Assembly (NCBI RefSeq): GCF_001690705.1
Contig: NZ_LZGK01000016.1
Coordinates: 62,001-126,000, forward strand
DNA: 64,000 nt
Direction of reading: 5' to 3'
Origin: Gilliamella sp. wkB178
GTDB lineage: Bacteria > Pseudomonadota > Gammaproteobacteria > Enterobacterales > Orbaceae
The position numbers and the translations under genes were made by a program. The number at the start of each line of letters is the position of its first letter. Positions within the stretch are counted from its first letter, which is position 1. Below, piece after piece: positions 50,547-64,000 of this stretch. The notes beneath the pieces are model-generated. The model was given only the letters and a program-made list of their open reading frames with translations, made no database searches and had not been told where the DNA came from.

Positions 50547-51704
50547 ATGAAGATTGTCATTGCACCTGATTCTTTTAAGGAAAGTTTAAGTGCCAAGGAA
50601 GTTGCTAGCATTATAAAAGCTGGATTTTCACAAATTTATACTTGTGCAGAATTTGCACTAATACCAGTTGCTGATGGTGGCGAAGGAACAGTAGATGCAA
50701 TGGTTGATGCTTTAAAAGGGTGTAAAATTACCGTACCAATTACCGATCCATTAGGTGAAAATGGTACGGCTTTTTATGGTATATCAGGTGATGGACATAC
50801 AGCTATTATCGAAATGGCGAGTGCTAGTGGATTAGAGCGAGTACCAATAAATAAACGAAATGCAAAAATTACTACTTCATATGGTACCGGAGAGTTAATT
50901 AAAGATGCATTAGATCATGGTTGTAATAAATTTATTATTGGAATAGGAGGTAGTGCGACTAATGATGGTGGGGCAGGAATGCTACAAGCACTAGGAGTAA
51001 AACTTTTAGATAAATTTGGGAATCAAATTGGTTATGGCGGGGCGTCGTTAGCTTTACTAGAGAAAATTGATATAACTCAAATAGATAGTCGTTTGAAGGA
51101 TTGTGAATTTGAAGTCGCATGTGATGTAACTAATCCATTAACAGGCGAAAATGGAGCCTCTGCTATTTTTGGACCTCAAAAAGGAGCCTCATTAGAAGAT
51201 GTTAAATTACTTGATTCTAATCTGAAGCACTTTGCTCATATGATCAAACAATTTCTTAATGTCGATATTGAACAGATTCCAGGAACAGGTGCTGCAGGAG
51301 GAATGGGGGCTGCATTATTAGCATTTTTTAACGCAAAATTAAGACCTGGAATAGAAATTATTACTAATCTATTGAAATTAGATTGTTTAATAAAACAAGC
51401 TGATTTAGTTATTACTGGTGAAGGCCGTTTAGATTATCAGAGTGTTAATGGAAAAGTACCAATTGGAGTTGCTCAAATCGCCAAAAAACATAATAAACCC
51501 GTTATAGCTATAGTTGGTAGTTTAGGGGATAGGGCCGAAACAGTTTATCCTTACGGCATTACAGCGATGTTCAGTATTTTATCTAAAGTATCAACATTAT
51601 CTGAAGCTTTAGATTCAGAAACCGCAAAAGTTAATCTCTATAATTCAGCAATAAATATTGCTTTAACATTAAAATTAGGAAGTAGTCTTAAGAATAATAT
51701 TTAA
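50547..51704 (+). CDS. garK: Glycerate 2-kinase
   Basis: Phosphorylates D-glycerate to 2-phosphoglycerate, feeding lower glycolysis. 385 aa from ATG 50547, which starts MKIVIAPDSFKESLSA as in E. coli GarK (381); 20 upstream codons in frame have no match. GGSATNDGGAGMLQALG and GTGAAGGMGAALLAF are family landmarks. It follows garR by 63 bp. The family also includes GlxK, and the sequence alone does not separate the two names. Confidence 0.9.
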   Translation: MKIVIAPDSFKESLSAKEVASIIKAGFSQIYTCAEFALIPVADGGEGTVDAMVDALKGCKITVPITDPLGENGTAFYGISGDGHTAIIEMASASGLERVPINKRNAKITTSYGTGELIKDALDHGCNKFIIGIGGSATNDGGAGMLQALGVKLLDKFGNQIGYGGASLALLEKIDITQIDSRLKDCEFEVACDVTNPLTGENGASAIFGPQKGASLEDVKLLDSNLKHFAHMIKQFLNVDIEQIPGTGAAGGMGAALLAFFNAKLRPGIEIITNLLKLDCLIKQADLVITGEGRLDYQSVNGKVPIGVAQIAKKHNKPVIAIVGSLGDRAETVYPYGITAMFSILSKVSTLSEALDSETAKVNLYNSAINIALTLKLGSSLKNNI

Positions 51705-51705
51705 T

Positions 51706-51740
51706 AAAAAAGCCCTTTATTTAATAGTAAAAGGCTTTTT
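51706..51740. terminator. Bidirectional terminator between garK and the OPT gene
   Basis: AAAAAGCC...GGCTTTTT with an interrupted inner stem, T run on both strands. Confidence 0.75.
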
Positions 51741-51756
51741 CAATCATTAATTAACG

Positions 51757-53760
51757 TTACTTTTTGATTGCGGTTAAAGCTTTGCGAATAAATAGCAAAC
51801 AAATCATAACAAAAACCAATAGACCTAAATATTGAGGTAACATACCTAAATCTGCTGATATAGCTAGCGGAGCATCACCACCACCACTGGTAATACTAAT
51901 AACAATGACAACAGCTAAAATAACGCCAACTAAGCTTTCACCTACAATTAGACCTGATGCAATTAAAGCTGCTTTACGATCTACTTTTCTGTATTCGATA
52001 TCAGGGTTTAGATTTTGTTTTTTAGCTTTGGCATAAGCATAATGTTTGATTATCCATGATAATAAAGAACCTATAAAAATTGGCATTGTAATACTTGGTG
52101 GCAGATATATACCTAAACCGACAGCCAAGGCAGGTAAACGAAATTTTGAACGATTACTGGCTAGTAACAAATCAATAATAATAATCACTGCACCTAAAGC
52201 TAATCCTATCAAGATCATGGTCCAATCTAGTTGATGCGAAAAAATACCTTTGGCAATGGTTGTCATTAGTGTTGCTTGAGGGGCAGCTAATACTTGTGAT
52301 TGATCCATATCAGGGCGAGGTAGAGCACCAGTAAAACCATACGCGTTATATAGGATCTCTAAAATAGGGGCAATAACAATTGCTCCAACTACGCACCCAA
52401 TTAATAATGCTACTTGTTGTTTCCAAGGCGTTGCATGTACTAAGTAACCGGTTTTGAGGTCTTGCAAATTATCGTTAGAAATACAAGCAATAGCTAATAC
52501 AGCGCTAGTAGTGAATAATGCGAGAGCAGTGGCAAAATTGGAACCTTCAATAGAAGATAACATACCATTTGTTTCGCCTAATCCAAGTAAAATCAATGAA
52601 ATTACTATAACTGCAACAATAGCAATACCTGATATAGGACTGGCAGAAGAACCAACTAATCCGGCCATGTAACCGCAAGCTGCTGCGACTAAAAAGCCCA
52701 TAATGAAAGCAAATAATACGGCACAAAAAACTAATGTCCAAGCAATGCCAGTAGATAAACCACTATCAGAGATAAAGGTATAAAAAGTACCTAACAAAAT
52801 AATTAGCATGCCAGCCATAATCAAGAAAATAGTTTTCGGTGATAAATCTTGTTCGGTTCGTTCAATATCGTTAACTGACACATCAGAACGTAAAGTTTTG
52901 AAAGAAATTTTCAATCCTTCAATCATCGGTTTAATTAAAGTAAGCAGTGTCCAAATAGCGGCAATAGCAATAGTGCCGGCACCGATAAACCGGATATCTT
53001 TAGCCCAAAAGCCCATTGCAATTTTGGATAATGGTAAGCTAGTATCATAATCATTTAGTACACTTAAAATTGGGATACCGAATCCCCAAGCAATAATAGT
53101 ACCAATTAATACAGCTATACCCGAGATAATACCAATCAAATAACCAGCGCTAAGTAGTGCTAACGAAAATCCCATAGGTAGTTGAAATATAGATTTTCCC
53201 CCAGTAAACCAATAGGCAGTACTATCAGATAAAACGCGGAATCCATTTGTAAAAAGGCTGACTAGTGATGCAATAATACCGCCAAATAAAATGTCTTTTA
53301 GCCCTTCATTTGAGTCGTTATTATCGGTTTTTGAGCCGGCTTTTAGAATTTCAGCAGCAGCAACACCTTCGGGATAAGGTAAATTACTTTTTACTACCAT
53401 TACATGGCGCAAAGGAATAGAAAATAAAACACCAAGCATTCCACCAGCGACACATACACTTAATGTTAGCCAGAAAGGGAAGCTTTGCCAATAACCAATC
53501 ATTAATAACCCAGGAAGAACAAAAATGATCGAAGATAAGGTACCAGCTGCTGAAGCTTGAGTTTGCACCATATTATTTTCTAAAATCGTTGCGCCCGAAA
53601 ATAATCTTAATATAGCCATTGAAATAACAGCTGCAGGAATAGCAGATGAAAAAGTTAATCCAACTTTTAATCCTAAATACACATTAGATGCAGTAAATAT
53701 AATAGTAATAAAGGCACCAAGAATAGTGCCTCTTAATGTAAGTTCACGTAAATTGTTCAT
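51757..53760 (-). CDS. OPT-family oligopeptide or metal-chelate transporter
   Basis: Polytopic inner-membrane transporter of the oligopeptide transporter superfamily (OPT/YSL). 667 aa, with about 14-16 hydrophobic segments. Diagnostic features are NVYLGLKVGLTFSSAIPAAV near residue 26-45, SLPYPEGVAAAEIL-like NLPYPEGVAAAEIL near residue 125 and DLKTGYLVHATPW near residue 430. Substrates are usually peptides or metal-peptide complexes, and cannot be told apart from sequence. It is divergent to mazG and convergent with garK. Confidence 0.88.
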   Translation of the reverse strand: MNNLRELTLRGTILGAFITIIFTASNVYLGLKVGLTFSSAIPAAVISMAILRLFSGATILENNMVQTQASAAGTLSSIIFVLPGLLMIGYWQSFPFWLTLSVCVAGGMLGVLFSIPLRHVMVVKSNLPYPEGVAAAEILKAGSKTDNNDSNEGLKDILFGGIIASLVSLFTNGFRVLSDSTAYWFTGGKSIFQLPMGFSLALLSAGYLIGIISGIAVLIGTIIAWGFGIPILSVLNDYDTSLPLSKIAMGFWAKDIRFIGAGTIAIAAIWTLLTLIKPMIEGLKISFKTLRSDVSVNDIERTEQDLSPKTIFLIMAGMLIILLGTFYTFISDSGLSTGIAWTLVFCAVLFAFIMGFLVAAACGYMAGLVGSSASPISGIAIVAVIVISLILLGLGETNGMLSSIEGSNFATALALFTTSAVLAIACISNDNLQDLKTGYLVHATPWKQQVALLIGCVVGAIVIAPILEILYNAYGFTGALPRPDMDQSQVLAAPQATLMTTIAKGIFSHQLDWTMILIGLALGAVIIIIDLLLASNRSKFRLPALAVGLGIYLPPSITMPIFIGSLLSWIIKHYAYAKAKKQNLNPDIEYRKVDRKAALIASGLIVGESLVGVILAVVIVISITSGGGDAPLAISADLGMLPQYLGLLVFVMICLLFIRKALTAIKK

Positions 53761-54001
53761 GTTTTTAACTAAAGTTAGTGTGATAATTAACTATTATATA
53801 CATATTTGATCTTATCAGGCTACAAATTATCTTATTGATACCTAACTTGAAAGAGATTACTAATTTTTTCACATTCTAATTTTAATTAGCATTATTTAAA
53901 ATAATTTTATATTGCCTTAAATTAAAATGTAAAAACAATGACAGTTCAATAGTAAAACCCTTAAAATAGATTTATTAACTAACAAATTTTAGAGAAATAT
54001 T

Positions 54002-54778
54002 TTGAATCAATTACAACGTCTACAAGCTATTGTTAAACAGCTCCGTGATCCAATAACTGGCTGTGAATGGGATCGAGTACAAACCTTGGCATCTTTAAAG
54101 TCTTATACCTTAGAAGAAACATATGAAGTTCTAGATGCAATTGATAAACAGGATATGCCAGAACTAAAAAAAGAATTGGGTGATTTGTTGTTTCAGATTG
54201 TTTTTTATACCGATTTAGCTAATGAACAAGGGCAATTTAATTTTGATGATGTGTGTCAAGCAGTTGCAGATAAGTTAGTTAGCCGACATCCCCATATTTT
54301 TTCTGCTAAAACAACAAATAAACCTAATTGGGAACAGCTGAAACAAAAAGAAAGAGATCAACGAGCACAATACTCCATACTAGATGATATACCTAATGCC
54401 ATACCTGCTTTGATGAAAGCTGAAAAAATTCAAAAACGTTGTGCTTCTGTTGGTTTTGATTGGTTGGAATTAAAACCTGTTATAGATAAAGTAAAGGAAG
54501 AGCTTAACGAAGTGGAGCAGGAAATTAATCAAACAACGCAAAAGCAACATAAAATTGAAGAAGAACTCGGTGATTTGTTTTTTGCTACGGTTAATTTAGC
54601 CAGGCACTTAAAAGTTAAGTCTGAACTGTGTTTACAACAAGCTAATCAAAAATTTATCCGTCGATTCAAACAAGTTGAATTTATATTAAAACAAAAAGGC
54701 TATACTTTAAGGGATGCAACACTTGAAGAAATGGAAGATGCGTGGCAAAGTGTTAAACAAACAGAACAAATTAAATAG
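54002..54778 (+). CDS. mazG: Nucleoside triphosphate pyrophosphohydrolase MazG
   Basis: Hydrolyses NTPs to NMPs plus pyrophosphate and modulates ppGpp. The start is TTG 54002: the protein then begins NQLQRLQAIVKQLRDP, aligned to E. coli MNQIDRLLTIMQRLRDP. 258 aa versus 263. The tandem metal motifs EETYEVLDA...ELGDLLFQ and EELNEVEQE...EELGDLFFA are intact. Upstream are 241 bp of AT-rich sequence shared with the divergent OPT gene. Confidence 0.94.
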   Translation: MNQLQRLQAIVKQLRDPITGCEWDRVQTLASLKSYTLEETYEVLDAIDKQDMPELKKELGDLLFQIVFYTDLANEQGQFNFDDVCQAVADKLVSRHPHIFSAKTTNKPNWEQLKQKERDQRAQYSILDDIPNAIPALMKAEKIQKRCASVGFDWLELKPVIDKVKEELNEVEQEINQTTQKQHKIEEELGDLFFATVNLARHLKVKSELCLQQANQKFIRRFKQVEFILKQKGYTLRDATLEEMEDAWQSVKQTEQIK

Positions 54779-54792
54779 AGAAGTGAATGAAA

Positions 54793-55233
54793 ATGACTGA
54801 ACCGAAAAATGAACTATACCAAGAAATTGAAGCCTGGGCCCAAAATGCAATTTTACATAGCCCTACATGGAGTATCAATCAACTCGATTATTCTGAAAAA
54901 AGTATTACAGTTGTTGAAATGATTATTGGCGAATTAGCTGAAAAAAACTTTAGTATTGCCGAAGAACAGTTAGATATGATTGCTCAAGAATATGGTTGTT
55001 ATCTATTACTTACCGCACATAAAATATATGGTGGTGAGTTTTATTGGAATGAAGAATTTCAACAGCCTATGCTAATTTGTTGTGAACCTGATGCGATGAT
55101 TGTGCTGATGACTTGGAACAAAGTAAAAGGCCGTTTACTGGGGGACAAAGCAGATCATATTGCCTATTTCTTAGATGAATTTGGCAAAGCAACTTTCCAA
55201 CCGAAAAAAGGCACTCATAGGGTTTATTTATAA
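54793..55233 (+). CDS. Hypothetical protein downstream of mazG
   Basis: About 146 aa from ATG 54793. Another ATG at 54787 is in frame, but GAGAAG is nine bases before the former and only three before the latter. The protein is acidic and soluble with no signal peptide. It contains a Trp/Cys-bearing stretch (MLICCEPDAMIVLMTW) and ends in KKGTHRVYL. I do not recognise the family. It lies 14 bp after the mazG stop, so it is probably translated from the same mRNA. Confidence 0.72.
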   Translation: MTEPKNELYQEIEAWAQNAILHSPTWSINQLDYSEKSITVVEMIIGELAEKNFSIAEEQLDMIAQEYGCYLLLTAHKIYGGEFYWNEEFQQPMLICCEPDAMIVLMTWNKVKGRLLGDKADHIAYFLDEFGKATFQPKKGTHRVYL

Positions 55234-55276
55234 TAAAACAATGAGAGTAATAAGTGTTGGTTAATAAAGATAAAAT

Positions 55277-55969
55277 ATGAATTATACACTTTATATTGGT
55301 AACAAAAATTACTCAACATGGTCGATGCGACCTTGGGTTGTGATGAAGTATTTTGATATTCCTTTTAACGAAAGGCTAATTAAATTTGATGGTTTTAGTG
55401 CAGGTTCTTTGTTCAAAACAACGATATCTTCAATTTCAAAGTATGGAACTGTACCGATTTTAGTTGATAATGATTTTGTGATCACTGATTCTTTAGCTAT
55501 TTGCGAATACTTAGCAGAAAGACATCATGATTTAGCTTTATGGCCTACTGATATTAAACATAGAGCAGTGGCACGGAGTTTAGTTGCTAAAATGCATTCA
55601 GGTTTTCCGGCTATCCGAAATTATTTGCCAATGAATATTGAAGCTGAGTTTCCTGAGGTAGGGCAAATAATATTACGCGATCATTCAGAAGTAAAAAATG
55701 AAATTATGTTATTAGATGATCTTTTATCCTCGTTGTTGATCTCAAACACATCTAATCAAAACTATTTGTTCGGTGACTTTAGTATAGCCGATGGATTTTA
55801 TGCACCTGTATGTCTAAGATTGAAAAACTATCATATAAAGACAAGCCCAATTGTAGCTAATTACATTGATAAAATTTGCCATACAAAAGGTATTAAAGAT
55901 TGGATAAATGAAGCACTACAAGAGCAATTTTTTGTGGTTATGGATGAGCCTTATCGTTTACACAGATAA
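55277..55969 (+). CDS. Glutathione S-transferase family protein
   Basis: Cytosolic GST-like enzyme, 230 aa. The N-terminal thioredoxin-like domain has YIGNKNYSTWSMRPWV, a cis-Pro in YGTVPILV and the glutathione-binding ITDSLAICEYLAE (Asp-Ser). A helical C-terminal domain follows, with FGDFSIADGFYAPVCLRL (N-capping box). The substrate is unknown. It is spaced 43 bp from the previous gene, in the same direction. Confidence 0.85.
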   Translation: MNYTLYIGNKNYSTWSMRPWVVMKYFDIPFNERLIKFDGFSAGSLFKTTISSISKYGTVPILVDNDFVITDSLAICEYLAERHHDLALWPTDIKHRAVARSLVAKMHSGFPAIRNYLPMNIEAEFPEVGQIILRDHSEVKNEIMLLDDLLSSLLISNTSNQNYLFGDFSIADGFYAPVCLRLKNYHIKTSPIVANYIDKICHTKGIKDWINEALQEQFFVVMDEPYRLHR

Positions 55970-55981
55970 ATATTAATATAA

Positions 55982-56018
55982 AACACTAGCCCATTTAATA
56001 TTGATTGAGGCTAGTGTT
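55982..56018 (-). terminator. Terminator after gltD
   Basis: AACACTAGCC and GGCTAGTGTT form a perfect 10-bp stem; on the minus strand it is followed by TTTAT. It serves gltBD and may also stop transcripts from the convergent GST gene. Confidence 0.7.
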
Positions 56019-56040
56019 CCAAGCTAACTTAGGTTGATAC

Positions 56041-61924
<5,884 letters not shown>

Positions 61925-62292
61925 ATCATTGCCTCTGATTGATAATATTTTTATTGGGGGTAGGGATAGGCGTTTATCCCATATAAGCAGAGAAATTAAA
62001 GAAAAATAGTATTTTGGTCAAATAAATATTACTTATAAGTCAATCTTTTCATAACTTCTACTATAGTTATTAATGAAGCTAATAATTGTATATAAAATAT
62101 TAATGATTAATTGTTATGTTTTAGTGCAAATAAAGTAAATATCTTAATCTAATTGCTATAATCTAATAGACTATTCGTTAGTCATGTAAAGATATTTCAG
62201 GAGAAGTATATTTTTTAGTATAAAAAGAGGCACTAGGACGAGAAAATTTATACTGTTATAATCTAGCACCTTTTCTTTTTGAAGTATCAGTT
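61925..62292. other. Divergent gap between gltB and the BaiN-like gene (368 bp)
   Basis: No gene. It contains one copy of the 40-bp element (62185-62224). Beyond that, a TATAAT box is at 62257-62262 without a clear -35. AGTATAAA in the element can pair with TTTATACT at about 62247-62254, so an RNA structure is possible. Confidence 0.55.
62185..62224 (+). repeat. 40-bp intergenic element, copy 3
   Basis: TGTAAAGATATTTC, AGGAGAAG, six variable bases, TTTTAGTATAAA, followed four bases later by GGCA as at the 38448 copy. It ends 68 bp before the BaiN-like ATG. Confidence 0.8.
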
Positions 62293-63477
62293 ATGCAAAC
62301 TAGAATTACTATTATTGGTGCCGGTGCGGCAGGGCTTTTTTGTGCGGGATTACTTGGGCAAAAAGGCTATGAAGTGACTATAGTTGATAATGGTAAAAAA
62401 GTTGGGCGTAAAATTTTAATGTCAGGGGGTGGTAAATGTAATTTTACTAATCTTGATATTAGTTCTGGCAATTATTTATCTCAAAATCCGCATTTTTGTA
62501 AATCTGCCTTAAAGCGTTTTACACAATGGGATTTTTTGCAATTAGTCAATCAACATAATATTGCTTATCACGAGAAGGGGCATGGTCAGCTGTTTTGTGA
62601 TAATTCAGCGCAAGATATTGTTGATATGTTAGTCAATGAGTGCCAAAAAGGTACAGTCAAATTTAAATTGCAAACTCAAGTTGAGAATATTGAGTCCTAT
62701 AATCAGCAATTCAAATTATATACTTCACAAGGCGTTATTGATAGTGATAAGGTTATAGTGGCAACAGGTGGTTTGTCTATGCCAGCATTAGGTATGACGT
62801 CAATTGGCTATAAAATAGCTGAAAAATTTTCTATACCCGTAGTGCCCGTTAAAGCTGGATTAGTGCCTTTTACTCTACATAAACCTTTACTCGATTTTTT
62901 AGCGACTTTATCTGGTGTAGCGCTCCCAGTTGAAGTTTCTAACACAAGAATTAGTTTTAAAGAAAATCTTCTGTTTACTCATCGTGGACTTTCTGGACCA
63001 GCAATTTTACAGATTTCTAGTTATTGGCAAGCAGGGGAACCCATCAATATTAATTTATTGCCAGATTTTCAATTCGATTCGCAATTCCAACAACTGCTGG
63101 AAAAAAATCGTAATCAGACTATAAAGAATTGCCTGGCACAAATTTTACCTAAACGGCTCATAGAAGCACTAATGCAACTTAATTTATTAGCGGATACAAC
63201 GGTTAAACAACTTAATCATAAACAGCAACAACAATTATATAATACCATAACACAATGGACTGTTGTCCCCAATGGCACTGAAGGTTATCGTACTGCGGAA
63301 GTAACATTAGGCGGAGTAAGTACCGAAGCTTTATCATCAAAAACAATGCAAGCAAAAGCACAATCCAATCTCTACTTTATTGGTGAGGTTATCGATGTAG
63401 CGGGTTGGCTTGGTGGTTATAATTTCCAATGGGCCTGGAGTAGTGCTTTTGCTTGTGCCGAAGCGATTACTGCATAA
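62293..63477 (+). CDS. BaiN/HI0933-family flavoprotein (YhiN-like)
   Basis: FAD-dependent oxidoreductase of unknown substrate. 394 aa, close to E. coli YhiN (400). The FAD loop IIGAGAAGLFCAGLLGQKGY is at the N-terminus, then GRKILMSGGGKCNFTN, LFTHRGLSGPAILQIS and the C-terminal GEVIDVAGWLGGYNFQWAWSSAF. These are strong family marks. It ends 16 bp from the convergent regulator gene. Confidence 0.9.
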   Translation: MQTRITIIGAGAAGLFCAGLLGQKGYEVTIVDNGKKVGRKILMSGGGKCNFTNLDISSGNYLSQNPHFCKSALKRFTQWDFLQLVNQHNIAYHEKGHGQLFCDNSAQDIVDMLVNECQKGTVKFKLQTQVENIESYNQQFKLYTSQGVIDSDKVIVATGGLSMPALGMTSIGYKIAEKFSIPVVPVKAGLVPFTLHKPLLDFLATLSGVALPVEVSNTRISFKENLLFTHRGLSGPAILQISSYWQAGEPININLLPDFQFDSQFQQLLEKNRNQTIKNCLAQILPKRLIEALMQLNLLADTTVKQLNHKQQQQLYNTITQWTVVPNGTEGYRTAEVTLGGVSTEALSSKTMQAKAQSNLYFIGEVIDVAGWLGGYNFQWAWSSAFACAEAITA

Positions 63478-63493
63478 GTATTAATATTATTGA

Positions 63494-64000
63494 TTAACGA
63501 TCAAGTACCCCTAACTGGATATTGTATTTTTTTACCTTATATTGCAAGGTGGTACGCGATACATTTAATATTTTAGCTGCACTAATAATTTTACCATTAG
63601 CTTGATTTAAAGCATCAACAATAAGTTGGCGTTCATAATCTTCGACTTGTTCAGTTAAGTCGCTACCATTACTCACATAATTGCTGACAGGTTTATGGGC
63701 AAAATTGCTATTAGCACCATTGTGATTACTTGTATTACTCATTTCGTATAAGTCATCATCAAGCATTATCTGTTGTAATTCGCCGGGTTCATTTTGTAGT
63801 ACCATACTGCGCACAATTGTATTTTCTAACATGCGCACATTACCTGGCCAAGGTGCTGAAATTAATTGTTGCAATGCATGATCGCTGATACCACTAATTA
63901 CGACATTGACATCATTTTTATGTTTATCAATAAAATACCTTGCCAATACAGGAATATCTTCGGTTCTTTCCCGTAATGCGGGTAACTTGATTAAACCAAC
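63494..64000 (-). CDS. 3' end of a sigma-54-dependent regulator (5' beyond window)
   Basis: The reading frame continues to the window edge on the minus strand with LPALRERTEDIPVLARYF, the conserved C-terminal part of the AAA+ domain. WPGNVRMLENTI follows. A low-complexity Asn/Ser linker then leads to a Fis-type helix-turn-helix (ANGKIISAAKILNVSRTTLQ). This is a second enhancer-binding protein, distinct from FhlA; the N-terminal sensory domain is not visible, so its signal and targets are unknown. Confidence 0.9.
   Translation of the reverse strand, partial: VGLIKLPALRERTEDIPVLARYFIDKHKNDVNVVISGISDHALQQLISAPWPGNVRMLENTIVRSMVLQNEPGELQQIMLDDDLYEMSNTSNHNGANSNFAHKPVSNYVSNGSDLTEQVEDYERQLIVDALNQANGKIISAAKILNVSRTTLQYKVKKYNIQLGVLDR

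Overview
The window is an AT-rich gammaproteobacterial chromosome segment. Several genes are close relatives of E. coli genes (tuf, alaA, gltB, queA, cdaR, and the order tRNA-Thr/Tyr/Gly/Thr then tuf). Base composition and gene mix suggest an Orbaceae-like gut symbiont such as Gilliamella; that lineage call is an inference and was not tested by search.

Region 1 (1-30 kb) is a nearly self-contained formate hydrogenlyase (FHL) and selenocysteine island. It holds a tRNA-Sec gene, then on the minus strand hypA-hypB-hypC-hypD-hypE-hypF-fhlA-selA-selD-selB. Divergently on the plus strand lie hyfA to hyfJ, hycI, a hydN-like ferredoxin, fdhF with an in-frame UGA and a SECIS hairpin, and a YedE-type putative selenium transporter. 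The hydrogenase carries hyfD, hyfE and hyfF, so it is the 12-subunit-type FHL-2 (Hyd-4-like) rather than the Hyc type. The intergenic region at 13324-13948 has two divergent sigma-54-type promoters and a cluster of TGTCG/TGACA sites that match the FhlA operator as I recall it. Formate should be oxidised by FdhF, electrons passed through HydN/HyfA/HyfH/HyfI, and protons reduced at HyfG, with the membrane arm possibly pumping ions. The Hyp proteins build the NiFe centre. SelA/B/D, tRNA-Sec and YedE supply selenocysteine for FdhF.

Region 2 (30-42.4 kb) is housekeeping: a GNAT acetyltransferase, tRNA-Pro, tgt, queA flanked by two paralogous M48 lipoprotein proteases, a small membrane protein of unknown role, alaA, an ACT-domain/UPF0210 pair, tcdA and adhE.

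Region 3 (42.4-47.4 kb) has four tRNAs, tuf, secE, nusG and an ABC-F ATPase (yheS).

Region 4 (47.4-54 kb) has cdaR, a roughly 1 kb gene-poor gap, garR, garK and an OPT-family transporter.

Region 5 (54-64 kb) has mazG, a hypothetical gene, a GST-like gene, gltD-gltB, a BaiN/HI0933 flavoprotein and the truncated 3' end of a sigma-54 activator gene.

The least explained signals are: a roughly 40-bp intergenic element present three times (29686, 38448, 62185); a tRNA-Sec whose acceptor plus T helix counts 12 rather than 13 layers; a nine-G run inside selA; and a start-site conflict at fhlA. No CRISPR array, insertion sequence or prophage was seen.
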